From positions 637,027-701,026 of the forward strand of contig FOZF01000002.1 in the NCBI GenBank assembly GCA_900113425.1: a DNA stretch of 64,000 nt. Reading direction: 5' to 3'. Shown here piece after piece: positions 26,145-37,118 of the stretch. Under the pieces are notes generated by a model. It did not search any database, was not told where the DNA came from, and saw only the letters and a program-made list of their open reading frames with translations. The translations under genes and the position numbers were made by a program. Source of the DNA: Stenotrophomonas maltophilia. GTDB lineage: Bacteria; Pseudomonadota; Gammaproteobacteria; Xanthomonadales; Xanthomonadaceae. Each line of letters begins with the position of its first letter. The stretch's first letter is position 1.

Positions 26145-29100
26145 ATACTCCGCGCCGATTCTCCCGCCTTGTCTCCTCCCCGTGGCTGCGTGCAGGCACC
26201 GCCGCTGCCGTGCTGGTGGGCGTGGGCGCACTGGTCTATCCGTTGTTCGCCGCGCTTGGCGACTATGACATCGCGCAGGAACCGCTCTACAGCAAGAAGA
26301 CACAGCCGCCGCTGATGATGATGGTGATGTCGCGCGACGAGCAGCTGTTCAACAAGGCCTACAGCGACTACAGCGATCTGGATGAGGACGGCACGCTCGA
26401 CACCACCTACCAGGACAAGTTCGACTACTCCGGGTACTTCGACTCCAATCTCTGCTACACGTACAGCAGCAGCCAGTTCAAGGCCACGGCCCAGGCGACC
26501 GGCGCGCAGAGGCACACGTGCTCGGGTACCTGGTCGGGCAACTTCCTCAACTGGGCGACCATGAGCCGCCTGGATGTGATGCGCTACGTGCTGTACGGCG
26601 GCCATCGCATCACCGATACCGCCAGCAAGACGGTGCTCGAGCGGGCGCAGATTCCCAACGACCTGCATGCCTGGGTCAAGGTCTACAGCGGTACGGACAT
26701 CAACAACTTCACCCCGTACAAGACCCCCATGTCGTTCTGCAACGCCAGCATCAGTGCCACCGGTGCACCGCTGATGCGCGTTGCCAGTGGCAGCTGGGGT
26801 GAATGGGCCTCGACTGCCGGCCGGCAGTGCATTACCGGGCGCACGGATGAGGGCAAGGATGACTCCCCCGGCTCGGCGACTGATCTGAATGTACGCGTCG
26901 AGGTCTGCGCCACCGGTTCAGGAACCTTCCAGGAGGCGTTCTGCCGCAAGTACAACGACGGCACCCGGGACTACCTGAAACCGGCGGGACTGCTGCAGTC
27001 CTATGGTGAAAGTGGCCGACTGCGGTTTGGTCTGGTCACCGGCACCTACGTCAATCCGCGCGATGGTGGCGTGGTCCGCCGCAACATCGGCAAGATCGCC
27101 GGCAACGGCACGACCTTCTGCGCAGCCGGCGACGAGATCAACCTGTCCAATGGCCAGTTCTGCAACACGCTGGCGGGCGGGGCAGAGGGCATCATCAATA
27201 CGATCTCCAACTTCCGTATCGACCAGTGGAACTGGAGGGACAACTGGAACGACTGCAACGCCTACAGCATCCTCAATCGGCAGGGTTTCAACGGCAACGG
27301 CAATCTGACTGATCCAGGCAACGCGTCCAAGAACTGCAGTGCCTGGGGCAATCCGCTGGCGGAGATGTACGCCGAGGCGCTGCGCTACATCAAGGGTGAG
27401 GCGAAGGGGATCTACAGTGCCACCGGTGATCTCAGCGGCCTGCCCAATTCGGTGGCGTGGAAAGATCCGTACCGCTCGCCGAACGATGGCGGCAACTCCT
27501 ACTGCGCCACCTGCAACATCCTGGTGATGTCCTCGGGCCTGCCGTCCTTCGACAGCGACAACATCGGTACGGTCAACGGCCTGACAACGGCAGCGGCGGC
27601 CACCGATGCGATCGGCAACCTGGAGAACATCACCGGTGGCAGCTACATGGCAGGACGTGTGGGCCTGACCGAGCGCTATGCCTCGATCAATACCCATGAG
27701 GACATCTGCCGTGCGGCCAAGGTCACCGGTCTGTCGCTCGTGCGCGGCATCTGCCCGGACGTGCCGTCCACGGAAGGCAGTTACCTGATCTCGGGGTTGG
27801 CCAAAGCTGCTGCCGAGACCGATCTGCGTCCGGGCGTGCAGAACAAACCCAACACCTACAAGCTGACCGCCACCACCTACACCGTGGCCATGGCCGAAAG
27901 CCTGCCGAAATTCGAGATTCCGGTGGGCAACGGCAAGATCACCCTGGCTCCCTTGTGCCAGGCCAACAACAGCGAAGGAGCCGGTATCAACAGCGGCGGC
28001 TGGCGCAGCTGCTTCCTCGGCTCGGTCGGCATTGGTACCAAGCGGTCAGCGGTATCGCCGAACTACGTCTATGGCCGTGACTACCGTGCCGATGGCAAGG
28101 CCGGCAGCTTCTCGCTGGTCTGGGAGGATTCGCTGTGGGGCAATGACCACGACAACGACGTGGTCTCCATGCTCAGCTACTGCGTAGGCAGTACCTGCAG
28201 CGACGGTGGCACGACGCCGTTCCGCAACATCTGCTGGCGCTCCAACAGTGGTGAATGCAGCAACAACGCCGTTCGCAACAAGGTCGGCGAAGACGAAGTG
28301 CTGGTCCGCATCGAGAACCTGTCCGCCTATGCAGGCAACGCGATGCTGACCGGCTACACGATCGTGGGCTCCAATGCGGCTGACAACGTGCAGCGGCTGG
28401 TGCTGCGCCCCGGCAACCGCAACGGTTCGGTACTGAGCACCAGCGCCGATCCGCCGGGTACCTGGACCGGCGCGGTCGTAGTGCGCTACAAGCTGGGTAC
28501 CGGCCAGGCCGGGCAGCTGGAAAGCCCGCTGTGGTACGCCGCCAAGTACGGCGTGCCGGAAGGCAGGAAGTGGGACAGCAAGGTGCCCGGTGTACCGGAC
28601 AACTACTTCCTGGCACGCAATCCGGCCAAGCTGAAGTCCGCGCTGGAATCGATCTTCGACAGCGCTGCGGCTGGCGAGGCCCCGGTCGGTGGCAGCGGAA
28701 CCGGCGCCCGTGTCAACGCCGGCTCCTTCACCGTGTCCGCGCACTACACGGTGCCGTCGGGCTCGAACGACTGGACCGGTGATGTCATCGCCAGCCAGAC
28801 CACGAGCACCGGAGGCGCCGGCGCTGAACTATGGCGTGCGTCGACCAAGATGAGCGCCTCCGGGCGGACCATCGTGATGTCGACCGCACCGACCTATGTG
28901 AACACGTCCAACCAGCTGGTGCCGGTGGCAGCGGCTGATTTCACCGCTGACAACGTTCCCGGGCGGGATCGCGCCGAGAAGCTCGGCAACATGGGTCTCA
29001 ACACGGTTCCGAACTGGTTCGGTTCGCACAGCGTGGCGGATCTGGTCAGCTACCTGCGCGGCTCACCGGTGAGCGGCTTCCGCCCGCGCAGTTCACTGCT

Positions 29101-30715
29101 CGGCGATATCGTCAATTCCAGCGTGGAGATCGTGTCCAACAAGGACGACTACGGCTTCACCTCCTGGCAGGCGCAGGGCGGAGTGAGCTGGAAGACCTCG
29201 CTGGGCTTGAGCTATCGGGCCTACCTGGCGACCAAGGTGGCAGACGGTGGCCCACCGTCGATGGTCTACGTCGGTGCGAATGACGGCATGCTGCATGGCT
29301 TCAATGCCAGCACCGGCACCTCCGCGGGCAGCGAGCAGTTCGCCTTCATTCCATCGGCTTCGCTGCAGCACATGGCGGAGCTGGCCAACCCCACCTATGG
29401 TCATCGCTACTACGTGGATGGCGGACTGACCTCGTCGGACGTCTACTACGGCGATGCCTGGCGCACGGTACTGGTCGGTTCGACCGGCGGCGGTGGCGCG
29501 TCGCGCGGGCCGTCGGCCACGGCAGTGGGCAATGGTTCGGTGTTCGCCCTGGATATCAGCAATCCGACCGGATTCACCTCCAGCAACGTGCTGTGGGAGA
29601 TTTCCGGCAAGACCGAATCGGACCTGGGCTTCGTCATGGGCAAGCCGGTCGTGGTGCCCGTCGCCGGCCCCAATGCGGACAGTCCGCCCCGGTTCGTCGC
29701 CCTGTTCGGCAACGGTGTCAATTCCAGCACCGGCCGACCGGTGCTCTATGTGGTCGACATCCGCACCGGCGAGATCCTCAAGCGCGTGTACCCCACGGCG
29801 GGCAAGTACGCAGTCGCCAATGGCCTCAACCATGTCACCGCGGTAGCGCTGCACAACAGCAGTGGCCTGGCCGATACCGTCTATGGCGGCGACATGCAGG
29901 GCAACATGTGGCGCTTCGACCTGCGTGGCGGTGATCCCAGCGCCTGGAATGTGGCCCTCAACGGCACGCCGCTGTTCACCGCCGTGCGTAGCGCTGTCGC
30001 CCAGCCGATCACCGGTGCGATCGAAGTCTCGGCAGGGCCGGGCGGTGGCGTCAGCCTGTTCTTCGGTACCGGCCGCTACTTCACCGCTGACGACAATGCA
30101 GTGACCCGGAATTCGCCGGTGCAGACGCTGTATGGTCTCTGGGACAACCTCTCCACTGCCATTTCCAGCCGTGATTCGCTGGTGGGGCAGACCGTCAGTG
30201 CCAATGGTGCCGGCTTCCGTGACGTGTCGGGCAACGGCGTGGACTACGCGAGCAAGCGCGGCTGGTACGTCGACCTGATCGTGGGTTCCGACGTGGAGGG
30301 CGAGCGCTTCTTCGGCTATCCGACGCTGCAGGGCGGCGCGGTGATGTTCACCACCTATGTGCCCGGGCAGGCGGTCTGCGGCACAGGCGGCGGCACCAAC
30401 TGGCGCTATCGCCTGAACATGCTGACCGGCCAGCCGGCGATGAGCGGCTTGACCGACGAGGTCGGCGGAAGCGCGCTGTGCGGTGCCAACTGCGGTGCCG
30501 GTGCGCTGACCCGCGGCGGAGACATCGCAACCGGTGCCCCGGTGCTGTCCACCAATGTCAACAGCACCACCCTGAAGGGCTGCGATCCCAGCGATGCGAA
30601 GTGCACGGTCGATGGATCGCTGGACCGCTGCATCGTGGCCCTGAACACGCCGGGCGCGGATACCGCGTATGGCCAGCGTGCCTGTGGTCGCCAGTCGTGG
30701 CGCCAGATCCGATGA
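26141..30715 (+). CDS. pilY1: Type IV pilus tip adhesin/assembly factor PilY1 (PilC family)
   Basis: A 1524-residue exported protein at the pilus tip, needed for pilus extension and adhesion. An N-terminal signal/anchor covers about residues 17-42. The N-terminal half carries M-M-M-V-M-S-R-D-E-Q-L-F-N-K and an acidic D-L-D-E-D-G-T-L-D segment; I see no DxSxS MIDAS motif of a von Willebrand A domain there. The C-terminal third is the PilC beta-propeller (Y-V-G-A-N-D-G-M-L-H-G-F-N-A, D-I-S-N-P-T, Y-G-G-D-M-Q-G-N-M-W-R-F). It has many cysteines, consistent with disulfides. It sits between pilX and pilE, with 4-bp overlaps to both. Confidence 0.95.
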   Translation: MNTPRRFSRLVSSPWLRAGTAAAVLVGVGALVYPLFAALGDYDIAQEPLYSKKTQPPLMMMVMSRDEQLFNKAYSDYSDLDEDGTLDTTYQDKFDYSGYFDSNLCYTYSSSQFKATAQATGAQRHTCSGTWSGNFLNWATMSRLDVMRYVLYGGHRITDTASKTVLERAQIPNDLHAWVKVYSGTDINNFTPYKTPMSFCNASISATGAPLMRVASGSWGEWASTAGRQCITGRTDEGKDDSPGSATDLNVRVEVCATGSGTFQEAFCRKYNDGTRDYLKPAGLLQSYGESGRLRFGLVTGTYVNPRDGGVVRRNIGKIAGNGTTFCAAGDEINLSNGQFCNTLAGGAEGIINTISNFRIDQWNWRDNWNDCNAYSILNRQGFNGNGNLTDPGNASKNCSAWGNPLAEMYAEALRYIKGEAKGIYSATGDLSGLPNSVAWKDPYRSPNDGGNSYCATCNILVMSSGLPSFDSDNIGTVNGLTTAAAATDAIGNLENITGGSYMAGRVGLTERYASINTHEDICRAAKVTGLSLVRGICPDVPSTEGSYLISGLAKAAAETDLRPGVQNKPNTYKLTATTYTVAMAESLPKFEIPVGNGKITLAPLCQANNSEGAGINSGGWRSCFLGSVGIGTKRSAVSPNYVYGRDYRADGKAGSFSLVWEDSLWGNDHDNDVVSMLSYCVGSTCSDGGTTPFRNICWRSNSGECSNNAVRNKVGEDEVLVRIENLSAYAGNAMLTGYTIVGSNAADNVQRLVLRPGNRNGSVLSTSADPPGTWTGAVVVRYKLGTGQAGQLESPLWYAAKYGVPEGRKWDSKVPGVPDNYFLARNPAKLKSALESIFDSAAAGEAPVGGSGTGARVNAGSFTVSAHYTVPSGSNDWTGDVIASQTTSTGGAGAELWRASTKMSASGRTIVMSTAPTYVNTSNQLVPVAAADFTADNVPGRDRAEKLGNMGLNTVPNWFGSHSVADLVSYLRGSPVSGFRPRSSLLGDIVNSSVEIVSNKDDYGFTSWQAQGGVSWKTSLGLSYRAYLATKVADGGPPSMVYVGANDGMLHGFNASTGTSAGSEQFAFIPSASLQHMAELANPTYGHRYYVDGGLTSSDVYYGDAWRTVLVGSTGGGGASRGPSATAVGNGSVFALDISNPTGFTSSNVLWEISGKTESDLGFVMGKPVVVPVAGPNADSPPRFVALFGNGVNSSTGRPVLYVVDIRTGEILKRVYPTAGKYAVANGLNHVTAVALHNSSGLADTVYGGDMQGNMWRFDLRGGDPSAWNVALNGTPLFTAVRSAVAQPITGAIEVSAGPGGGVSLFFGTGRYFTADDNAVTRNSPVQTLYGLWDNLSTAISSRDSLVGQTVSANGAGFRDVSGNGVDYASKRGWYVDLIVGSDVEGERFFGYPTLQGGAVMFTTYVPGQAVCGTGGGTNWRYRLNMLTGQPAMSGLTDEVGGSALCGANCGAGALTRGGDIATGAPVLSTNVNSTTLKGCDPSDAKCTVDGSLDRCIVALNTPGADTAYGQRACGRQSWRQIR

Positions 30716-30738
30716 TTACCAGGAATACGGGAGCTGCC

Positions 30739-31152
30739 ATGCGCGCATCCAGCAGACAACAGCAGGTAACGGGCTTCACCCTGATCGAACTGATGATCAC
30801 CGTTGCCGTCATCGCGGTGCTCGCGGCCGTGGCGTTGCCTTCCTATCAGCGACATGTGCTGAAGACGCACCGCGCGATGGCCAAGGCCGATCTGGTCGAG
30901 ATCGCGCAGCTGCTCGAGCGGCATCACACCGTGCAGAACAGCTACGACGGCTTCTCGCTGCCGTTCAGCCAGTCGCCGCGGCAGGGTTCGGCCCGCTATG
31001 CCATATCGTTCGACGGCAAGGCGACCGCCGGGACCTATACCCTGCAGGCGGTTCCGGAAACCGGCCAGGACAAGGACGCGTGCGGCACGCTGAAACTCGA
31101 TCAGGCGGGCCGCAAGACGCCGGACAGCAAGACCAACCCGGAGTGCTGGTAG
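30739..31152 (+). CDS. pilE: Type IV minor pilin PilE
   Basis: A 137-residue pilin-like protein. The cleavage motif is V-T-G-F-T-L-I-E-L-M-I-T-V-A-V-I-A-V-L-A-A-V-A-L-P-S-Y, with a C-terminal disulfide-loop cysteine pair (D-A-C-G... and ...E-C-W). ATG 30739 is chosen because GGGAG lies 5 bp upstream. ATG 30712, which overlaps the pilY1 stop, would give a 9-residue longer leader. It is the last gene of the pilus-tip operon. Confidence 0.92.
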   Translation: MRASSRQQQVTGFTLIELMITVAVIAVLAAVALPSYQRHVLKTHRAMAKADLVEIAQLLERHHTVQNSYDGFSLPFSQSPRQGSARYAISFDGKATAGTYTLQAVPETGQDKDACGTLKLDQAGRKTPDSKTNPECW

Positions 31153-31178
31153 ACGGCAGCGGCGAATGTGGAAGGGGC

Positions 31179-31208
31179 TTGCACCCCGCTTCTGGAATTG
31201 GCTAGAAT
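31179..31208 (+). promoter_or_regulatory. Promoter of tRNA-Asn
   Basis: TTGCAC (31179-31184), an 18-bp spacer and TAGAAT (31203-31208), 9 bp before the mature 5' end. A GC-rich stretch follows the -10, as expected for stringently controlled promoters. Confidence 0.65.
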
Positions 31209-31217
31209 GCGCACCCC

Positions 31218-31294
31218 GCCCGAATAGCTCAGCCGGTTAGAGCACTTGACTGTTAATCAGGGGGTCGTTGGTTCGAGTCCAACTTCGGGCGCCA
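31218..31294 (+). tRNA. tRNA-Asn(GTT)
   Basis: A complete cloverleaf: acceptor GCCCGAA pairs with TTCGGGC, the anticodon loop is CT-GTT-AA, the T-arm is GGTTCGAGTCC and CCA is encoded. A terminator follows. Confidence 0.97.
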
Positions 31295-31302
31295 GTTTCG
31301 AG

Positions 31303-31329
31303 AAAGCCGCGAGCAATCGCGGCTTTTTT
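31303..31329 (+). terminator. Intrinsic terminator of tRNA-Asn
   Basis: AAAGCCGCGA-gcaa-TCGCGGCTTT followed by further T residues; a 10-bp stem. Confidence 0.9.
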
Positions 31330-31351
31330 CGTTGGGGCGTGCCGGGCCGGA

Positions 31352-31882
31352 TCAGCAGGGCGTAGGCACGCGTGGGCGCAGGCTCCGGATCCGTCCGGGG
31401 ATGTTGATGATCACGCGGCTGTGTTCCAGGCCCTGCACGCACAGCACGATGGACTGGTTGGTGCCGGCGTTGCGCCCGTCAGCACGGAACCGGATGTGGG
31501 CGCGATGGTCGCTCGCTCTCAGTTCCACATGCCGATAGCGGTTCTCCAGCGTGTGCAGCAGGGTGGTCATTCCCCCGCTGGCGACCCGTGGCTCAACCTG
31601 AACGCGCCAGCCCTGGCTCCAGCTGTTGTCGCAGCGGCTACCGTCGCCGGATCCGCACACGGTGACCGGGCGTCCCTCGGTGATGGCGGTGCTGCGCGCC
31701 AGCGACAGGCTGCCGACCAGCTGGGCACGCAGGGATTCGGCCTGCAGCTGGCGCACCGCGCGCTGCCAGGGGCGCCAGGCTACAGCCAGCAGTACGGACA
31801 GGATCATCAGGACCACCAGCACTTCAGGCAGGTGGAGCCCCCGGGCCTTTCGCGCGGGGTGGTTGCAGAGGGTCTGGAGCAT
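31352..31882 (-). CDS. Orphan GspH/FimT-type pseudopilin
   Basis: A 176-residue prepilin-like protein. The leader ends K-A-R-G, followed by [20 protein letters not shown]. Glu5 is kept but the usual F-T-L-I is replaced. The globular part shows the GspH pattern ([23 protein letters not shown]). ATG 31882 places the leader at the normal length; ATG 31933 is also in frame. It is oriented opposite to the pilus operon and stands alone, so it may belong to the type IV pilus or a type II secretion system. Confidence 0.8.
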   Translation of the reverse strand: MLQTLCNHPARKARGLHLPEVLVVLMILSVLLAVAWRPWQRAVRQLQAESLRAQLVGSLSLARSTAITEGRPVTVCGSGDGSRCDNSWSQGWRVQVEPRVASGGMTTLLHTLENRYRHVELRASDHRAHIRFRADGRNAGTNQSIVLCVQGLEHSRVIINIPGRIRSLRPRVPTPC

Positions 31883-32010
31883 GCCCCCAGCCTGCCGGCC
31901 CCGCCGCCCGGCCTCCATTGGAGGTTGGCGCATCGGGGTGTCCGGCTTCCCCTCAGCCGGCCGTCACCGCATGCCCCGTATACTGGGCCTTCCCGGGATC
32001 TGGCAACATC

Positions 32011-34035
<2,025 letters not shown>

Positions 34036-34140
34036 ACGCGACAGTGCTGCGCTTCTTCACAAAAGTGTTGCGCTTCCGGGCCGGCATCCGTAATATACGC
34101 GGCCTGCACCGACGCATTCGCGGACGTTCAGACCCAAAAC

Positions 34141-34215
34141 GGGCGGTTAGCTCAGCGGTAGAGCACTACCTTGACATGGTAGGGGTCACAGGTTCGAACC
34201 CTGTACCGCCCACCA
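34141..34215 (+). tRNA. tRNA-Val(GAC), copy 1
   Basis: Acceptor GGGCGGT/ACCGCCC, anticodon loop TT-GAC-AT, encoded CCA. Identical over its full 75 nt to the copy at 34313. Confidence 0.97.
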
Positions 34216-34251
34216 CGACGTTCTCGAAGGAGGGCGGTCGTGAATTGAAAG

Positions 34252-34274
34252 CCCGGCCCTGGCGCCGGGTTTTT
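34252..34274 (+). terminator. Hairpin with T-tract between the tRNA-Val copies
   Basis: CCCGGC-cctggc-GCCGGG followed by TTTTT. A second hairpin (GCCCGC-tg-GCGGGC) lies a few bases downstream, before the second tRNA. Confidence 0.7.
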
Positions 34275-34312
34275 ACGTAAAGAGGCCCGCTGGCGGGCTG
34301 CAGGAACACGAC

Positions 34313-34387
34313 GGGCGGTTAGCTCAGCGGTAGAGCACTACCTTGACATGGTAGGGGTCACAGGTTCGAACCCTGTACCGCCCACCA
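34313..34387 (+). tRNA. tRNA-Val(GAC), copy 2
   Basis: Identical 75-nt copy of the preceding tRNA-Val, with encoded CCA. It probably arose by tandem duplication. Confidence 0.97.
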
Positions 34388-34426
34388 CCTGGCTCCCGGC
34401 CCTGCCGGTGCAGCGGTGGTAATACG

Positions 34427-34452
34427 AAAAGCCGGCCATCGCCGGCTTTTTT
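34427..34452 (+). terminator. Intrinsic terminator after tRNA-Val copy 2
   Basis: AAAAGCCGGC-catc-GCCGGCTTTT plus TT; a 10-bp stem with a T-run. Confidence 0.9.
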
Positions 34453-34480
34453 CATGTCCGCATGCGATGGCCGCGTGATG

Positions 34481-34822
34481 TCACATCCGCGTGGCCCGGT
34501 GGTCAATGACGAGCGTCCGCCGTATCCGCCACTGCCCATCGATACGCTCCCAGAGCTGGATCATGCGTGCCTCGCCGATGATTTCGCGATGGCCATCGGC
34601 CTGTTCCTGCGACAGGCACTGTTGTCCCACCCGCAGCAGTCGATCCTGCCGCAGGTGGAAAAGCCGCAGGCTGGCAGGTTGCAGTTCGCGCTGCATGGCG
34701 GGCTGCGCCACCCTCGTCGATGATCCGGACTGCAGGGGCAGATCGGCCAGCACGGGCTCGTCGGCACCGGTGGCGTGACCGAACGCGCCAGCGCACAGCA
34801 GCAACAGGGCAAGCATCGGCAT
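34481..34822 (-). CDS. Small secreted protein, NTF2/DUF4440-like tail
   Basis: A 113-residue protein with a signal peptide (M-P-M-L-A-L-L-L-L-C-A-G-A-F-G-H-A, cleaved near A-T-G-A-D). The C-terminal stretch L-W-E-R-I-D-G-Q-W-R-I-R-R-T-L-V-I-D-H-R resembles the last strands of SnoaL/DUF4440 folds, but the protein is too short for the whole domain and the match is weak. ATG 34822 is preferred over the upstream frame start because it begins the signal peptide directly. Function unknown. Confidence 0.65.
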   Translation of the reverse strand: MPMLALLLLCAGAFGHATGADEPVLADLPLQSGSSTRVAQPAMQRELQPASLRLFHLRQDRLLRVGQQCLSQEQADGHREIIGEARMIQLWERIDGQWRIRRTLVIDHRATRM

Positions 34823-35002
34823 GGCACGGTGCTCCAGCGGGAAAGTGCACGCAGACTGGCACTTCGCCGCCGGGACCACAGCCGGCCTGCGACGAACACC
34901 GGGATTGAGCCGCCAAACACAGCCAGGCGCCGATGAATCCGGACAGGGCAGGCGTAGAGTAGTGGCGACCGCGCAATCGCGGCCGTCTCAAGGAGCAGCT
35001 GC

Positions 35003-35143
35003 ATGAGCGACCACGTTCCCGTTTCCAGGCCCAACCCGCTGCTCGAACTGTTGTTCGGCGGCAACATGCTGGCGGGCACGTTCAAGGCCGTGGTCTGGGT
35101 GGCCATCCTGTGTGCCGTGCTGGCCGGGACGACCTGCCGCTGA
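35003..35143 (+). CDS. 46-residue single-pass membrane microprotein
   Basis: A short frame starting MSDHVPVSRPNPLLELLFGG, with a predicted membrane helix (A-V-V-W-V-A-I-L-C-A-V-L-A-G) near the C terminus and ending T-T-C-R. AAGGAG at 34990-34995 lies 7 bp before the ATG, which is the main evidence that it is translated. It is flanked by minus-strand genes. Not recognised; possibly a small membrane regulator. Confidence 0.6.
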   Translation: MSDHVPVSRPNPLLELLFGGNMLAGTFKAVVWVAILCAVLAGTTCR

Positions 35144-35227
35144 TTGCGCACCTGCGTGCTCGCGGGCCGCGCACTCGAACACGTGTGGCCCGCATCGGCT
35201 GCGTACGGGTGCCGCTCTGGGTCCAGG

Positions 35228-35512
35228 TCAGGCGCTGAAGGCCTGGCGCAGGCTGCGCAGTGTCGCCTGCCGGTGCTCCCTCGTGCAGGGCTCACCCATC
35301 TCCAGTTCCTGCAGGCGAAGGCCGATCAGGGTCATCGACAGGGCGTAGCCGCGTGCCGCGTCGGCCACCTTCGACAAGCCCACCGCACGACGGGTCAGCG
35401 CATCGACGTGGTCCAGGTCCGGCAGAAGGCCGAGATAGGCGCGTTCGGCGCTGTCCAGATCGGGGGCGCGCAGGATCGCGTGCGCATCGGTTGCGGGGCT
35501 GGGGGAGGCCAT
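35228..35512 (-). CDS. Small hypothetical helical protein
   Basis: A 94-residue protein without signal or membrane segment. It is rich in Leu/Ala/Asp, with a likely helical body (A-H-A-I-L-R-A-P-D-L-D-S-A-E-R-A-Y-L-G-L-L-P-D). A GAGGAA Shine-Dalgarno lies 6 bp before ATG 35512. It is immediately downstream of the MipA/OmpV gene and may share its transcript (28-bp gap). Not recognised. Confidence 0.6.
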   Translation of the reverse strand: MASPSPATDAHAILRAPDLDSAERAYLGLLPDLDHVDALTRRAVGLSKVADAARGYALSMTLIGLRLQELEMGEPCTREHRQATLRSLRQAFSA

Positions 35513-35540
35513 GGGGATTCCTCGTCCGGGGAGCGCTGGG

Positions 35541-36308
35541 TCAGAACGAACGCATCAGGGAAATGAAGGCGGATGTCTGGCTGCCACGGCGCGCCATCGG
35601 GCTGTCCTTGACCGCATCGCCGAACCATTGGTTGGCCACCACGCCGGTTGCGCGCCATCTGCTGCCGAGTGGCGTGCTGACCGCGATCTGCACGCTCGGC
35701 GAGGTCGCGCTGCCGGGGCTGTAGGCGGCCAGGCCCGAACGCAGTGCTTCCTCGTCGCTGATGCCGTAGTAGTAATCGAGCAGGCGCGCACTGGAGTGCA
35801 CCACTCCGGCCCTCGGCACCCAGGTGAAACGACCGGCCTGCAGCGGATAGCTGTAGTACAGGCTTGATTCCAGGCCGCCACCATGGCCGCTGATCTCGCG
35901 CATCACACTGGCTTCGACGATGCCCCAGTCGGCGCTGTACTCGGCATTGATGCCTCCCATCGCCGACATCTGCCGGCTGTGCAGGCGGCGCAGCTGTGGA
36001 TCGTTGACGTCATCGGTCTTGAAGCGCAGCGTGTAGGGCGTGAGCGCCGCCGACAGGCGCAGGCCCTGGCCCTTGTACAGGTACATGCCCAGCGAGCCGG
36101 GGCTGGCGAAGAAGCGCTCGCCCTGCCAAGACAGGGCGGGAACGACCAATGGCTTGACGTCGTAGTGCGCATAAGCACCCGATGTCGCGCCGACCGTGAT
36201 CCCGGCTTTCACGCCCGGTGTCTGCTCCGCCGCCTGGGCCAGCAGTGGCATCGACAGCACGGCGGAGAACAACATCGGGCGCAGCAGGGCAGGGGGCGAC
36301 AAGGGCAT
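35541..36308 (-). CDS. MipA/OmpV family outer-membrane protein
   Basis: A 255-residue beta-barrel protein with a signal peptide (L-F-S-A-V-L-S-M-P-L-L-A-Q-A-A-E). The start of the mature chain (G-I-T-V-G-A-T-S-G-A-Y-A-H-Y-D) and S-W-Q-G-E-R-F-F-A-S-P-G-S-L-G-M-Y are typical of MipA/OmpV; the chain ends in S-L-M-R-S-F with a terminal aromatic residue. ATG 36308 is chosen, but ATG 36275 is also compatible with a signal peptide. It is divergent from a two-component system, which probably controls it, a frequent pairing for MipA/OmpV proteins. Confidence 0.87.
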   Translation of the reverse strand: MPLSPPALLRPMLFSAVLSMPLLAQAAEQTPGVKAGITVGATSGAYAHYDVKPLVVPALSWQGERFFASPGSLGMYLYKGQGLRLSAALTPYTLRFKTDDVNDPQLRRLHSRQMSAMGGINAEYSADWGIVEASVMREISGHGGGLESSLYYSYPLQAGRFTWVPRAGVVHSSARLLDYYYGISDEEALRSGLAAYSPGSATSPSVQIAVSTPLGSRWRATGVVANQWFGDAVKDSPMARRGSQTSAFISLMRSF

Positions 36309-36445
36309 CGATCGACAGCTTCGCAGGGGATGAGGCTGCATGCTGCGGTGTCAACATTGTCGCAACATTGCGTCGATGCACGCGGAGCGCGATGGGGCCC
36401 TGGCTGGCACAATGATCCGAACCGTTTCCCGCAGCAGAGACCTCC

Positions 36446-37117
36446 ATGCGCATTCTTCTGGTCGAAGATGACCCCGACCTCTCGCGGGCCCTGCAGTCCG
36501 GGCTGGAGCGGCAGGGCGTGGTCGCCGACGTGGTCGGCAGCCTCGCCGAAGCCGCCATCGCGTTGCGCGAACCGGTGCACCAGCTGATGCTGCTCGACCG
36601 CCAGCTGCCGGACGGCGATGGCGCCACCTTCGTCGCTACCGCACGCACGTTGCGACCGAATCTGGCGGTGATCATGCTGACCGCCAAGGGCACGCTGTCG
36701 GACAAGGTCGAGGGCCTGGATGTCGGCGCCGATGACTATCTGGTCAAGCCGGTGGCGATCGAAGAACTGATGGCACGCATCCGCGCGGTATCGCGTCGGC
36801 CATCGGCGATGGTCACCCCCAGCCTGCGGCTCGGGCAGCTGGAGTTCGACTTCGAATCGCTGCAGGCGCAGGTGCAGGGCCAGACGCTGGCCCTGCCGCG
36901 CCGCCAGGTGCTGGTACTGCAGGCGCTGGCGATGCGGCAAGGGCGCACGGTCACGCGCAGCGCATTGGAGGCGGCGGTCTACGGTTTCGATGACGAGATC
37001 CAGTCCAACGCGCTGGATGCGCACATCTCCAAACTGCGCAAGGCGCTGCAGCAGGCCGGCGCTGGCGTGGAGATCCATGTCATCCGCGGCGTCGGCTACC
37101 TGCTGGCGGAGGCCTGA
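36446..37117 (+). CDS. Two-component response regulator, OmpR/PhoB family
   Basis: A 223-residue regulator. The receiver domain (1-115) has the acidic pair E7/D8/D9, phosphoacceptor D51 (L-L-D51-R-Q-L-P-D-G), T in M-L-T-A-K and the conserved Lys in L-V-K-P. The winged-helix DNA-binding domain covers about 128-222 (S-N-A-L-D-A-H-I-S-K-L-R-K-A-L, then I-R-G-V-G-Y-L-L). The kinase gene follows by one base, so the pair is co-transcribed. The likely target is the divergent MipA/OmpV gene 137 bp away. The signal is unknown. Confidence 0.96.
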   Translation: MRILLVEDDPDLSRALQSGLERQGVVADVVGSLAEAAIALREPVHQLMLLDRQLPDGDGATFVATARTLRPNLAVIMLTAKGTLSDKVEGLDVGADDYLVKPVAIEELMARIRAVSRRPSAMVTPSLRLGQLEFDFESLQAQVQGQTLALPRRQVLVLQALAMRQGRTVTRSALEAAVYGFDDEIQSNALDAHISKLRKALQQAGAGVEIHVIRGVGYLLAEA

Positions 37118-37118
37118 C

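Noticed and set aside
26141-30715. von Willebrand A domain in PilY1
   Set aside because: No DxSxS MIDAS motif could be seen in the N-terminal half, so the domain is not claimed.
34481-34822. Assignment of the small secreted protein to the SnoaL/DUF4440 family
   Set aside because: Only the last 20 residues resemble it and the protein is too short for the fold; recorded as a weak similarity only.
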